Origin: Lysobacter_F sp035645555
Lineage (GTDB): Bacteria; Pseudomonadota; Gammaproteobacteria; Xanthomonadales; Xanthomonadaceae
Assembly (NCBI GenBank): GCA_035645555.1
Contig: DASQMI010000075.1
Span: 1 to 59,158, forward strand
Length of the DNA stretch: 59,158 bases
Direction: 5' to 3'
Positions 1 to 7,512 of the stretch are shown here, piece after piece. The position numbers were made by a program, and so were the translations under genes. Numbering within the stretch: position 1 is the stretch's first letter; the number at the start of each line of letters is the position of its first letter. A model generated the notes under the pieces. That model had not been told where the DNA came from, searched no databases, and saw nothing but the letters and a program-made list of their open reading frames with translations.

Positions 1-406
1 TCGGCCTCAGCGCCTTCCCCCGCTCACCCCGGACAACCGCCCGAGGGAGCCGCACATCATACAGCGGTTTTCGCAGTCGTCAACACCCGCTCACCGCCAC
101 TTCACCACTCAACCCACCCCCGCGTTCAGACCGGGGTGTCCCCGCTTCCCACTCGCAGAGGCGAAGCGGAGAGGGGAGTCTGCCGCCGCGGCGCGCGCTG
201 CGAAAGCGCGAACCGCGTTGGCTTCGTGAAGGATGCCGTTGCACGGCGCACCTCACGAAGGGCGCGCATTGTGCACATGCCTCCGCGCGTTGGGAAGCCG
301 GTTGACGCACACACTGCGGTCGCGTTATCCGCGCGTACAGGCGCGAGCGCTTGACGAGCGGCGCGGCACACCGGAACGTCGTCGCCCCGATCAGGAAGGA
401 GCCGCC
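1..406. other. Gene-free leader region with nested inverted repeats
   Basis: I find no credible coding sequence here; the short open frames have the skewed composition of GC-rich noncoding DNA. The stretch holds three successive dyads. Positions 142-148 pair with 163-169 (7 bp). Positions 187-191 pair with 213-217 around an inner stem 195-199/205-209 with a 5-base loop. Positions 222-229 pair perfectly with 253-260 and enclose a second stem, 235-239/243-247, with a 3-base loop. It may be a palindromic intergenic element or a structured RNA. Nothing here identifies it. Confidence 0.5.
302..331 (+). promoter_or_regulatory. Possible sigma-70 promoter for the DUF192 gene
   Basis: TTGACG at 302-307 and TATCCG at 326-331 are separated by 18 bp, about 75 bp upstream of the start codon at 407. 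The -35 is a good match and the -10 a weak one. Confidence 0.3.
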
Positions 407-853
407 ATGCGCCTGCCGACTTTACTGTTCGCCTGCGCCCTGCTGTCCATCTCCGGCTGCGCGCACGGCGACGAGTCATGGGTGGAACTCAACGGCGAGC
501 GTTACTCGGTCGAGATCGCAGACGACCACGACGAGCGCGCGCGCGGCCTGATGTTCCGCGACCAGCTCGAAGCCGGGCGCGGGATGCTGTTCATCCACGA
601 CCGCGAGGAGCCGCAGGCGTACTGGATGAAGAACACGCGCATCCCGCTGGACATCCTGTACTTCGACAGCGCGCGCCGCCTGGTTAAGCAGCAGCGCGAC
701 GTGCCGCCGTGCTCGGCGGGCGACGCGTGCCCCAGCTATCCGAGTGGCGCCGCGGCGCGCTACGTGCTGGAGCTCAACGCGGGCGAAGCGGCGCGGCTGA
801 AGCTGCAGGACGGCGCGACGCTGCGCTTCGGGCCGGGAATCGAACGCGAATAG
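407..853 (+). CDS. DUF192 family lipoprotein
   Basis: The protein has 148 residues. Residues 1-17 are a lipoprotein signal peptide with a lipobox ending at Cys18, so it is probably anchored in the envelope and faces the periplasm. The rest matches the DUF192 fold: a conserved stretch around the E-R-A-R-G-L-M-F-R segment and a later Y-W-M-K-N-T segment. The biochemical function of DUF192 is not established. I chose the ATG at 407 because an AGGAAGGA ribosome site lies just upstream and because the signal peptide starts there; an in-frame extension to 233 has no such support. It converges on the rubredoxin gene with a 6 bp gap. Confidence 0.85.
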   Translation: MRLPTLLFACALLSISGCAHGDESWVELNGERYSVEIADDHDERARGLMFRDQLEAGRGMLFIHDREEPQAYWMKNTRIPLDILYFDSARRLVKQQRDVPPCSAGDACPSYPSGAAARYVLELNAGEAARLKLQDGATLRFGPGIERE

Positions 854-859
854 GCGCGC

Positions 860-1051
860 TTACAGCGCAACCATTTCGAAGTCGTCCTTGGTAACGCCGC
901 AGTCCGGGCACGTCCAGGTGTCCGGAATGTCCTCCCAGCGGGTGCCTGGCGCGATGCCCTCCTCGGGCAGCCCCTTCGCCTCGTCGTAGATGAAGCCGCA
1001 GACGACGCACATCCAGGTGCGGTAGGCGGTGGTCGTGGCAGCTTCGGACAT
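860..1051 (-). CDS. Rubredoxin
   Basis: A 63-residue one-iron electron carrier. The two iron-binding knuckles are visible: Cys15-x-x-Cys18-Gly and Cys48-x-x-Cys51-Gly, with the acidic and aromatic residues normal for rubredoxins between them. The length is only slightly above the usual 52-55 residues because of a short N-terminal extension. The start at 1051 gives the compact form; a longer in-frame start at 1093 adds a non-conserved Arg-rich segment. It is divergent from thiE, with about 70 bp between the two start codons. The redox partner cannot be read from this locus. Rubredoxins commonly serve alkane hydroxylases or oxidative-stress reductases. Confidence 0.95.
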   Translation of the reverse strand: MSEAATTTAYRTWMCVVCGFIYDEAKGLPEEGIAPGTRWEDIPDTWTCPDCGVTKDDFEMVAL

Positions 1052-1120
1052 GGGCGGATAATGGCGTCGGATCGAGGACGCCCATTGTCCCATCGCAGTA
1101 CAGGCTCAGGAAGCGCATCA

Positions 1121-1744
1121 ATGAATCCACACTGGTCCGCGCGTGGCCTCTATGCGATCACGCCCGACGAGGCGGACACCGCGCGCCTGCTGGCGCGGGT
1201 CGCGCCGGTCCTCGCGGAGCGCCCGGCCCTGCTGCAGTTCCGCAACAAGGCGGCGGACCCGGCGCTGCGCGAAACCCAGGCGCGCGCGCTGCTGCCGCTG
1301 TGCCGGCAACACGGCATTCCGCTGATCGTCAACGACGACTGGGCGCTGGCGGCGGCGATCGGCGCGGACGGCGCGCATCTCGGCGAGGACGACGGCGCGC
1401 TCGCGGACGCGCGGCGCGTGCTCGGTTCGCGCGCGCTGCTCGGCGTGTCCTGCTACGACAGCTTCGAGCGCGCGCGCGCCGCGGTCGCGGCCGGCGCCGA
1501 CTACGTCGCATTCGGCGCGTTCTTTCCGTCGCCGAGCAAGCCCACCGCGCGCCGCGCGACACCGGCGCTGCTGCAGGCGGCGGCCGCGCTCGGCGTGCCG
1601 CGGGTGGCGATCGGCGGCATCACCCCGGACAATGGCGGCACGCTGGTGGCATCCGGCGCCGACCTGCTGGCGGTAATCAGCGGCGTGTTCGACGCGCCCG
1701 ATCCCGCCGCCGCCGCGCGCGCCTACCGCCGCTGCTTCGATTGA
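1121..1744 (+). CDS. thiE: Thiamine phosphate synthase
   Basis: A cytoplasmic TIM-barrel enzyme of 207 residues that joins HMP-pyrophosphate and thiazole phosphate to give thiamine monophosphate. The family blocks appear in order: the Q-F-R-N-K phosphate-side segment near residue 40, N-D-D near 70, H-L-G-E-D-D near 88, G-V-S-C near 108, the F-F-P-S-P-S-K-P loop near 132 and the A-I-G-G-I glycine loop near 163. Length is normal. The start at 1121 is preceded by a purine-rich site. hemL follows 37 bp downstream in the same direction, so the two may be cotranscribed. No THI-box lies upstream here, unlike at thiC elsewhere in the window. Confidence 0.93.
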   Translation: MNPHWSARGLYAITPDEADTARLLARVAPVLAERPALLQFRNKAADPALRETQARALLPLCRQHGIPLIVNDDWALAAAIGADGAHLGEDDGALADARRVLGSRALLGVSCYDSFERARAAVAAGADYVAFGAFFPSPSKPTARRATPALLQAAAALGVPRVAIGGITPDNGGTLVASGADLLAVISGVFDAPDPAAAARAYRRCFD

Positions 1745-1781
1745 ACCTCGCCGCACCACGCGGCCTCTGCGGATCCCTGCA

Positions 1782-3074
1782 ATGACCCACGATCGTTCCC
1801 ACCAGCTGTTCACGCGCGCGCTCGAGCTGATTCCGGGCGGCGTCAATTCGCCCGTGCGCGCGTTCAAGTCCGTGGGCGGCGAACCGTTCTTCGCCCAGCG
1901 CGCCGAAGGCGCCTACCTGTTCGACGTCGACGGCAACCGTTACGTCGATTACGTGGGTTCGTGGGGACCGATGATCGCCGGCCACGCGCACCCGCACGTG
2001 CTGGATGCGGTGGCGCGCACCATGCGCGACGGCCTCAGCTTCGGCGTGCCCAATCCGCTCGAAGTGACGATGGCCGAGACCATCACCCGGTTGGTGCCGA
2101 GCTGCGAAATGGTGCGGATGGTCAACTCCGGCACCGAAGCGACGCTGTCGGCGATCCGGCTGGCGCGCGGCGCCACCGGGCGTACGCGCATCGTCAAGTT
2201 CGAGGGCTGCTATCACGGCCACGGCGACAGCTTCCTGGTCAAGGCCGGCAGCGGCGTGATGACGCTCGGCCTGCCGAATTCGCCCGGCGTGCCGGCGGCG
2301 CTGGCCGACCTGACGCTGACGTTGCCGTTCAACGACGTCGACGCGGCCACGCAGCTGTTCGAGGACGTGGGGCAGGAGATCGCCGCGCTGATCCTCGAGC
2401 CGATCGTCGGCAACGCCAATTGCATCCTGCCGCGCGACGGCTACCTGCAGCACCTGCGCGAGCTGTGCAGCCGCCATGGCGCGCTGCTGATCTTCGACGA
2501 AGTGATGACCGGCTTCCGCGTCGCGCTCGGCGGCGCGCAGCAGCGCTACGGCATCACGCCGGACCTGTCGACGTTCGGCAAGATCATCGGCGGCGGCATG
2601 CCGGTCGGCGCCTACGGCGGTCGCGCCGAGCTGATGCGGCAGATCGCACCCGCCGGTCCGATCTACCAGGCCGGCACGCTGAGCGGCAATCCGGTGGCGA
2701 TGGCGGCCGGGCTGGCGACACTCGAGCTGATCCAGGCGCCCGGCTTCCACGCCGACCTGGAGCGGCGCACGCACGCGCTGTGCGATGGCCTGGAGGCCGC
2801 CGCGCGCGAGGCGGGCATCGCGTTCTGTACCACCCGCGCGCCGGGCATGTTCGGCCTGTATTTCCGCGAAGGGCCGGTGGAGACGTTCGAGGACGCCAAG
2901 GCGTCGGACACCGCGCGCTTCAACCGCTTCTTCCACGCGATGCTCGAGCGCGGCGTGTACCTCGCGCCGTCGGCGTTCGAGGCCGGCTTCGTGTCCAGCG
3001 CGCACGGCGAGGCGGAGATCGCCCACACCGTGCAGGCCGCGCGCGCGGCGTTCGTCGAACTGGCGCGCGGCTGA
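1782..3074 (+). CDS. hemL: Glutamate-1-semialdehyde 2,1-aminomutase
   Basis: A PLP enzyme of the C5 tetrapyrrole pathway that converts glutamate-1-semialdehyde to 5-aminolevulinate. The 430-residue length matches the family. Lys267 in the S-T-F-G-K-I-I-G-G-G motif is the expected Schiff-base lysine, and the conserved N-S-G-T-E-A (115-120) and F-D-E-V-M-T-G-F (238-245) blocks are present. The thiE-hemL pairing is common in Xanthomonadales. Its 3' end faces the argD-like gene with a 4 bp gap. Confidence 0.97.
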   Translation: MTHDRSHQLFTRALELIPGGVNSPVRAFKSVGGEPFFAQRAEGAYLFDVDGNRYVDYVGSWGPMIAGHAHPHVLDAVARTMRDGLSFGVPNPLEVTMAETITRLVPSCEMVRMVNSGTEATLSAIRLARGATGRTRIVKFEGCYHGHGDSFLVKAGSGVMTLGLPNSPGVPAALADLTLTLPFNDVDAATQLFEDVGQEIAALILEPIVGNANCILPRDGYLQHLRELCSRHGALLIFDEVMTGFRVALGGAQQRYGITPDLSTFGKIIGGGMPVGAYGGRAELMRQIAPAGPIYQAGTLSGNPVAMAAGLATLELIQAPGFHADLERRTHALCDGLEAAAREAGIAFCTTRAPGMFGLYFREGPVETFEDAKASDTARFNRFFHAMLERGVYLAPSAFEAGFVSSAHGEAEIAHTVQAARAAFVELARG

Positions 3075-3078
3075 GCGC

Positions 3079-4296
3079 TCAGCGCGCGACGAACACGCGC
3101 AGCGCCGCGTGTAGCCGGCGCAGGCCTTCGGCCACCTCGTCGTCGCCGATGTTGAGCGCCGGCACGAAGCGCAGCACGTCCGGTCCGGCCTGCAGCAGCA
3201 GCAGGCCGTGCTCAACGCAGCGATCGAGGATCGCGCCGGCCTGTCCGGCGTAGTCCGCGCGCAGCGGTGCGCCGATCATCAATCCGCGCCCGCGCAGCTC
3301 GCCGAACACACCGAGCTCGCGGTCGATCGTGGCGAGCCCGTCGCGCAGTGCCTGCGCCTGCCGCTGCACGTTGGCGAGCAAGGCCGGCGAACCGAGTTCG
3401 CGCAGCGCGACGCGCGCCACCGCCGCGGCCAGCGGATTGCCACCGAACGTGGTGCCGTGCGCGCCGTATTGCATGGTCTCCGCCGCGCGCGGCCCGACCA
3501 GCGTCGCGCCGATCGGGAAGCCGCCGCCGAGCGCCTTGGCCAGCGTCACCACGTCCGGTTCCACGCCGTAACCGTGGCAGGCGAACAGGCTGCCGGTGCG
3601 GCCCATGCCGCACTGGATCTCATCCAGGATCAGCAGCGCATCGTGGCGGTCGCACAGCGCGCGCAGGCCGTGCAGGAACGCCTCACTCGCCGGAGTGACG
3701 CCGCCCTCGCCCTGCACCGGCTCCACCAGCACCGCGCACACCGCGCCGCTGGCGAGCGCCGCTTCCGCACCGGCGAGGTCGTTGTAGTCGGCGTACAGGA
3801 ACCCCGCCGGCAGCGGTTCGTAGCCTTCCTGGTACTTCGGCTGCGCGGTGGCGGTGACCGCGGCGAGCGTGCGGCCGTGGAAGCTGCCGCGGAAGGTCAG
3901 CACGCCGCGGCGCTCGGGCGCACGGCCCTGCGCGGCCGCCCACTTGCGCGCGAGCTTGATCGCCGCCTCGTTGGCCTCGGCGCCGGAATTGCAAAAGAAC
4001 ACCCGCTGCGCGAAGCGCGAGGCGGTGACCAGCTCCTCCGCCAGCCGCAATGGCGGCTCGCTGACGAACACGTTGCTGGTGTGCCACAGCCGGCCCGCCT
4101 GCTCGGTGAGCGCGGCCACCAGTGCCGGATGCGCGTGGCCGAGCCCGACCACCGCGATGCCGGCGCCGAAATCGACGTACTCGCGCCCGGTGCTGTCCCA
4201 CACCCGCGAGCCCGCACCGCGCTCGAGCACGATCCGGCGTGGGCGATAGATCGGGAGGTAGTAGCGCTCCGAGAGCGCCAGCAGGGACTCGGTCAC
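3079..4296 (-). CDS. argD: Acetylornithine aminotransferase family protein
   Basis: A class-III PLP aminotransferase of 405 residues. Lys254 in T-L-A-K-A-L-G-G-G is the cofactor lysine; N-S-G-A-E-A-N-E (103-110) and L-D-E-I-Q-C-G (224-230) are the other signatures. The sequence is most like ArgD, which transfers the amino group of glutamate to N-acetylglutamate semialdehyde in arginine synthesis. Xanthomonads run this pathway through N-acetylcitrulline, where ArgD is still required. The start is a GTG at 4296 with a GGAG site about 8 bp upstream. No other arginine gene is adjacent, so a related omega-aminotransferase role remains possible. Confidence 0.85.
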   Translation of the reverse strand: MTESLLALSERYYLPIYRPRRIVLERGAGSRVWDSTGREYVDFGAGIAVVGLGHAHPALVAALTEQAGRLWHTSNVFVSEPPLRLAEELVTASRFAQRVFFCNSGAEANEAAIKLARKWAAAQGRAPERRGVLTFRGSFHGRTLAAVTATAQPKYQEGYEPLPAGFLYADYNDLAGAEAALASGAVCAVLVEPVQGEGGVTPASEAFLHGLRALCDRHDALLILDEIQCGMGRTGSLFACHGYGVEPDVVTLAKALGGGFPIGATLVGPRAAETMQYGAHGTTFGGNPLAAAVARVALRELGSPALLANVQRQAQALRDGLATIDRELGVFGELRGRGLMIGAPLRADYAGQAGAILDRCVEHGLLLLQAGPDVLRFVPALNIGDDEVAEGLRRLHAALRVFVAR

Positions 4297-4369
4297 GACG
4301 CAGCTCCGGTGTAAACGCGGGGTTGCCTATTCTCCGTCATCGCGCCGCCCGCCGCGATCCGAGCACCCC

Positions 4370-5227
4370 ATGCGCCTGTTGAGCGAACACACTCTGCAAC
4401 CTGCCCGCGACGATGGCTGGCGCCATCGCTGGTTCCACATCATCCACGGCCGCGAGACCGTTACCGCGCGCAATTTCGACCTCGTGCTGATCGTGGCGAT
4501 CGTGGCCAGCGTGCTGGTGATCGTCGCCGATAGCGTCGCCGGCCTGCACGCCCGCCACGCCCACGCGTTCCTGGTGCTGGAGTGGGGCTTCACCGTGCTG
4601 TTCACGGTGGAATACCTGCTGCGGCTTGCGGTGGTGCGGCAGCCGCTGCGCTACGCGCTGAGCTTCTGGGGTGTCATCGACCTGCTGTCGATCCTGCCGA
4701 GCTACCTGTCCCTGCTGCTGCCGGGCAGCCAGAGCCTGCTGGTGGTGCGCGTGCTGCGCATGCTGCGGCTGTTCCGCATCCTCAAGCTCACCCGCTACAT
4801 CGAGGAAGGTAGCGTGCTGACCGCCGCGTTGTGGCGCAGCCGGCGCAAGATCCTCGTGTTCCTGTTCACCGTGGTGACCCTGGTGGTGGTATTCGGTGCG
4901 CTGATGTACGTGATCGAAGGGCCCGAGCACGGCTTCGACAGCATCCCCGAAGGCATGTACTGGGCGGTGGTGACGGTCGCGACGGTCGGCTTCGGCGACA
5001 TCGCGCCGGTGACGCCGCTGGGCCGCTTGGTCGCCTCGGCGCTGATCCTGATCGGCTACGGCATCATCGCGGTACCAACCGGCATCTACACTGCCGAGCT
5101 CGCCGTAGGCCTGCGCGAGGCGGGCCCGCACGGCCGGACCGAATGCGCCGGCTGCGGGCTGCGCGGGCACCAGCACGACGCCCTCCACTGCCGCGGCTGC
5201 GGCGCGACGCTGCCCGCGCCACGCTGA
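4370..5227 (+). CDS. Voltage-gated potassium channel with C-terminal zinc ribbon
   Basis: An inner-membrane channel subunit of 285 residues with six predicted membrane segments. The S4 sensor is at about 126-142, with Arg/Lys at every third position. The pore loop and filter are Thr205-Val-Gly-Phe-Gly-Asp210, a K+ filter in which Tyr is Phe as in some known K+ channels. After S6 there is no RCK or cyclic-nucleotide domain. Instead a short tail carries Cys259-x-x-Cys262 and Cys274-x-x-Cys277, a compact zinc ribbon. Channel function is well supported; ion selectivity and the role of the ribbon are inference. It ends 1 bp from the convergent glyoxalase-like gene. Confidence 0.9.
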   Translation: MRLLSEHTLQPARDDGWRHRWFHIIHGRETVTARNFDLVLIVAIVASVLVIVADSVAGLHARHAHAFLVLEWGFTVLFTVEYLLRLAVVRQPLRYALSFWGVIDLLSILPSYLSLLLPGSQSLLVVRVLRMLRLFRILKLTRYIEEGSVLTAALWRSRRKILVFLFTVVTLVVVFGALMYVIEGPEHGFDSIPEGMYWAVVTVATVGFGDIAPVTPLGRLVASALILIGYGIIAVPTGIYTAELAVGLREAGPHGRTECAGCGLRGHQHDALHCRGCGATLPAPR

Positions 5228-5228
5228 G

Positions 5229-5648
5229 CTACCAGCTGCCGACGTTGGGCATCGACGTCCACGGCTCCGCCGGCGGCAACGGCTCGCCGCGTTGCAGCAG
5301 CTCGATCGAGATCAGGTCCGGTGAGCGCACGAACGCCATCCGCCCGTCGCGCGGCGGGCGCGCGATCGTGTAGCCCATTGCCATCAGCTGGCGACACTTC
5401 GCGTAGATGTCGTCCACCGCGAACGCGAGGTGGCCGAAGTTGCGCGCGCTGCCGTAATCCTCGTCATCCCAGTTGTGGGTGAGCTCGATCTCCGCCTCCG
5501 GGTTGTCCGGCGCACCGAGGTAGACCAGGGTGAAGCGGCCGTCGGGGTAATCGCGGCGGCGGTTCTCGACCAGGCCGAGGCCGTCGCGATAGAAGCGCAG
5601 CGAGGCGTCGAGGTCGCGGACGCGCACCATCGCGTGCAGATAGCGCAT
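5229..5648 (-). CDS. Glyoxalase/VOC family protein (GloA-like)
   Basis: A 139-residue single-chain VOC (glyoxalase I/dioxygenase) fold protein. The best functional match is lactoylglutathione lyase, which isomerises the methylglyoxal-glutathione hemithioacetal. The metal ligands expected for GloA are visible at His5, Glu55, His73 and Glu116, with the R-D-x-x-x-S-x-x-F-Y motif after the first ligand. It is the last gene of a reverse-strand run (SDR, DUF2905, this gene) and starts 16 bp after DUF2905. Because VOC proteins diverge widely in substrate, the methylglyoxal role is likely but not certain. Confidence 0.85.
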   Translation of the reverse strand: MRYLHAMVRVRDLDASLRFYRDGLGLVENRRRDYPDGRFTLVYLGAPDNPEAEIELTHNWDDEDYGSARNFGHLAFAVDDIYAKCRQLMAMGYTIARPPRDGRMAFVRSPDLISIELLQRGEPLPPAEPWTSMPNVGSW

Positions 5649-5664
5649 GACAACGTCTCCGGTG

Positions 5665-5865
5665 CTAGCGCCGCAGCCACCACAGCAGCAGGCTCAGCAC
5701 CACGCTGACGACCAGCATGGTGGCGAGCGGCACGTACACGGTGGCGCGGCCGACGTGGAACACCAGATCGCCGGGCAGCCGGCCGAACGGCAGGCGCCGC
5801 AGCCATGGCCACAGCAGGCCGAGCGCGAGCAGCAGCAGGCCGGCGGCGATCAGGATGCGGTTCAC
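5665..5865 (-). CDS. DUF2905 small membrane protein
   Basis: A 66-residue protein with two hydrophobic helices (about 3-20 and 43-62) around a conserved central L-P-F-G-R-L-P-G-D-L segment, which is the hallmark of DUF2905. The start is a GTG whose bases overlap the stop codon of the upstream SDR gene (GTGA at 5862-5865), showing translational coupling. The function of the family is unknown. Confidence 0.85.
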   Translation of the reverse strand: MNRILIAAGLLLLALGLLWPWLRRLPFGRLPGDLVFHVGRATVYVPLATMLVVSVVLSLLLWWLRR

Positions 5866-6674
5866 GGCTCGAGGAACAGGTCCGGCAGCAGGGGCTGCGC
5901 AGGATCGACCGCGTAATGCGAAAAGTCGGTGACGCCGGCCTCGCGCAGCGCCTCCTCGTCGATGAAGAAGCGTCCGTTCGTGGCCGCCGCCGGCCGGCAC
6001 AGGATCGCATGCGCGGCGTCGGCGACGATCTCCGGCGTGCGGCAGCGCGCGAGGTCCACGCCCGGAATCATGTTGAGCGCGTCGGTGGCAATGATGGAGC
6101 GCGGCCACAACGCGTTGACGCCGACGCGGCCGGCGAATTCGCCGGCAAGCCCGAGCGTGACGAAGCTCATCCCCATCTTGGCGAGCGTATAGCCCACGTG
6201 CGGCGCCCACCACTTCGGCGCCAGCGACGGCGGCGGCGCGAGGGTCAGGATGTGCGGGTTGTCGGCCTGCAGCAGGTACGGCAGACAGGCCTGCGCACAC
6301 AGGAAGCTGCCGCGCGCGTTGACCTGCTGCATCAGGTCGAAGCGCTTCATCGGCGTGTCGAGCGTGCCGCGCAGCCAGATCGCGCTGGCGTTGTTGACCA
6401 GGATGTCGATGCCGCCGAACGCGGCGACCGCAGCCTCGACCGCGGCGCGGACCTCGTCCTCCTCGCGGATGTCGCACTTCACCGCCAGCGCGCGGCCGCC
6501 GGCGCGCTCGACTTCCGCGGCGACGCTGTGGATGGTGCCCGGCAGCTTCGGATTCGGTACCGAGGATTTCGCCGCGATCACCACGTTGGCGCCGTCACGG
6601 GCGGCGCGCAGCGCGATCGCGCGGCCGATGCCGCGCGAGGCCCCGGTGATGAACAGGGTCTTGCCTTGGAGCAT
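5862..6674 (-). CDS. Short-chain dehydrogenase/reductase, HSDL2-like
   Basis: A 270-residue Rossmann-fold oxidoreductase. It shows the T-G-A-S-R-G-I-G nucleotide loop (10-17), N-N-A-S (94-97) and the catalytic Tyr162-x-x-x-Lys166. The segment before the Tyr (L-A-P-P-P-S-L) resembles the HSDL2/SDR subgroup, which acts on lipid-like or unknown carbonyl substrates. Several in-frame starts exist upstream; I chose 6674 because the Rossmann strand begins five residues later, as is usual. It overlaps DUF2905 by 4 bp. A palindromic intergenic repeat fills the gap to the kinase gene upstream. Confidence 0.9.
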   Translation of the reverse strand: MLQGKTLFITGASRGIGRAIALRAARDGANVVIAAKSSVPNPKLPGTIHSVAAEVERAGGRALAVKCDIREEDEVRAAVEAAVAAFGGIDILVNNASAIWLRGTLDTPMKRFDLMQQVNARGSFLCAQACLPYLLQADNPHILTLAPPPSLAPKWWAPHVGYTLAKMGMSFVTLGLAGEFAGRVGVNALWPRSIIATDALNMIPGVDLARCRTPEIVADAAHAILCRPAAATNGRFFIDEEALREAGVTDFSHYAVDPAQPLLPDLFLEP

Positions 6675-6685
6675 GGGCTTCGGAT

Positions 6686-6785
6686 CCAGGATTCGGTTGG
6701 CTACAGCGTAGGGCATGCGGTCGCGTGGATCGATGCGGCGCGCGACCGGATCGAGCGAATCTCGTACCCCCAACCCGAATCCCGG
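6686..6785. repeat. GGATTCGG-type inverted intergenic repeat, copy 1
   Basis: Arm 6686-6700 reads CCAGGATTCGGTTGG. The complement of arm 6770-6785 reads CCGGGATTCGGGTTGG, so the two match except for one substitution and one inserted base. They enclose about 70 bp and fill the gap between the kinase and SDR genes. A related inverted repeat lies at 55085-55190. Confidence 0.55.
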
Positions 6786-6787
6786 CG

Positions 6788-7444
6788 CTACGGCTTCGGG
6801 CCGCGGCCCTCGTTGTCTTCCCACTTCAGAATGCGGCGGGTGAGCACGCGGTACACCGGCTTGCCGGTCACGAACCACAGCTCGCGCACCCACGACTGCC
6901 GTTTCAGCAGGCGCTTCTCCACCGGCGTCAGTGCGTCGCGGCAGTAGGTGCGCTTGTGCTTGAGCAGGTGGCGCAGGTCCTCACGCATCAGCAGGCGCAG
7001 CCAGCGCGAGCGCGGATGGCCGCACGACGCCAGCTGGAAGTCGATGATCGCCGGGCTGCCGTCCTCGCGCACCAGCCAGTTGGCTTCCTTGGCGAGGTCG
7101 TTGTGCGCGAGCCCGCGGCGGTGCAGCTCACGCAGCAGCCGGCGCGCGGCGTGGAAATACGCGCGGTCGCCGCGCGGCGGGCGCTGGTACATCGCCGCGC
7201 CGTCGAGGTAGGAGCGATCGAGCCGGCGCCCGTCCCAGGCGAGCAGTTGCGGCGTGCCGGCCAGGCCGTCGATGCGCCGCAACGCACGCGCCTCGCGCCG
7301 CGCCAGGTACCACGCCGGCAGGCGCAGCCACCACGGCACGAAGCGCAGGTCGCGGCGCACGAACTCACCGCGCGCGCCGCGCATGAGCGCGATGCGTCCG
7401 AAGCTGTCGGACTTCAGGGCACTGATTTCCCGGGCCTGCTGCAT
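6788..7444 (-). CDS. RIO-like small serine/threonine kinase family protein
   Basis: A 218-residue protein with the core of a protein-kinase-like fold. The catalytic loop is H-N-D-L-A-K-E-A-N (114-122), with Asp116 as the likely base. The metal-binding loop is I-D-F-Q (134-137). The N-lobe lacks an obvious glycine loop and the chain is short, as in RIO1-like or lipopolysaccharide-kinase-like bacterial proteins. Substrate is unknown. The ATG at 7444 is 6 bp downstream of a TACACT -10 hexamer, which predicts a leaderless message and supports this start over the in-frame one at 7492. Confidence 0.8.
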   Translation of the reverse strand: MQQAREISALKSDSFGRIALMRGARGEFVRRDLRFVPWWLRLPAWYLARREARALRRIDGLAGTPQLLAWDGRRLDRSYLDGAAMYQRPPRGDRAYFHAARRLLRELHRRGLAHNDLAKEANWLVREDGSPAIIDFQLASCGHPRSRWLRLLMREDLRHLLKHKRTYCRDALTPVEKRLLKRQSWVRELWFVTGKPVYRVLTRRILKWEDNEGRGPKP

Positions 7445-7450
7445 CGCGCC

Positions 7451-7456
7451 AGTGTA
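7451..7456 (-). promoter_or_regulatory. -10 element of the kinase gene (leaderless)
   Basis: TACACT on the reverse strand, exactly 6 bp before the ATG at 7444. No good -35 is seen. The predicted start of transcription falls on or next to the A of the ATG. Confidence 0.5.
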
Positions 7457-7500
7457 CGCAAGGGCAGACCGGCACGGGCCGGCGCGCGCCACGCGCTGCC

Positions 7501-7506
7501 TATAAT
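7501..7506 (+). promoter_or_regulatory. -10 element of the DedA/PAP2 gene (leaderless)
   Basis: A perfect TATAAT at 7501-7506 is followed by 6 bp and the ATG at 7513. A TG dinucleotide lies just upstream of the hexamer. There is no ribosome site, so a leaderless mRNA is predicted. Confidence 0.6.
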
Positions 7507-7512
7507 CGGGCG

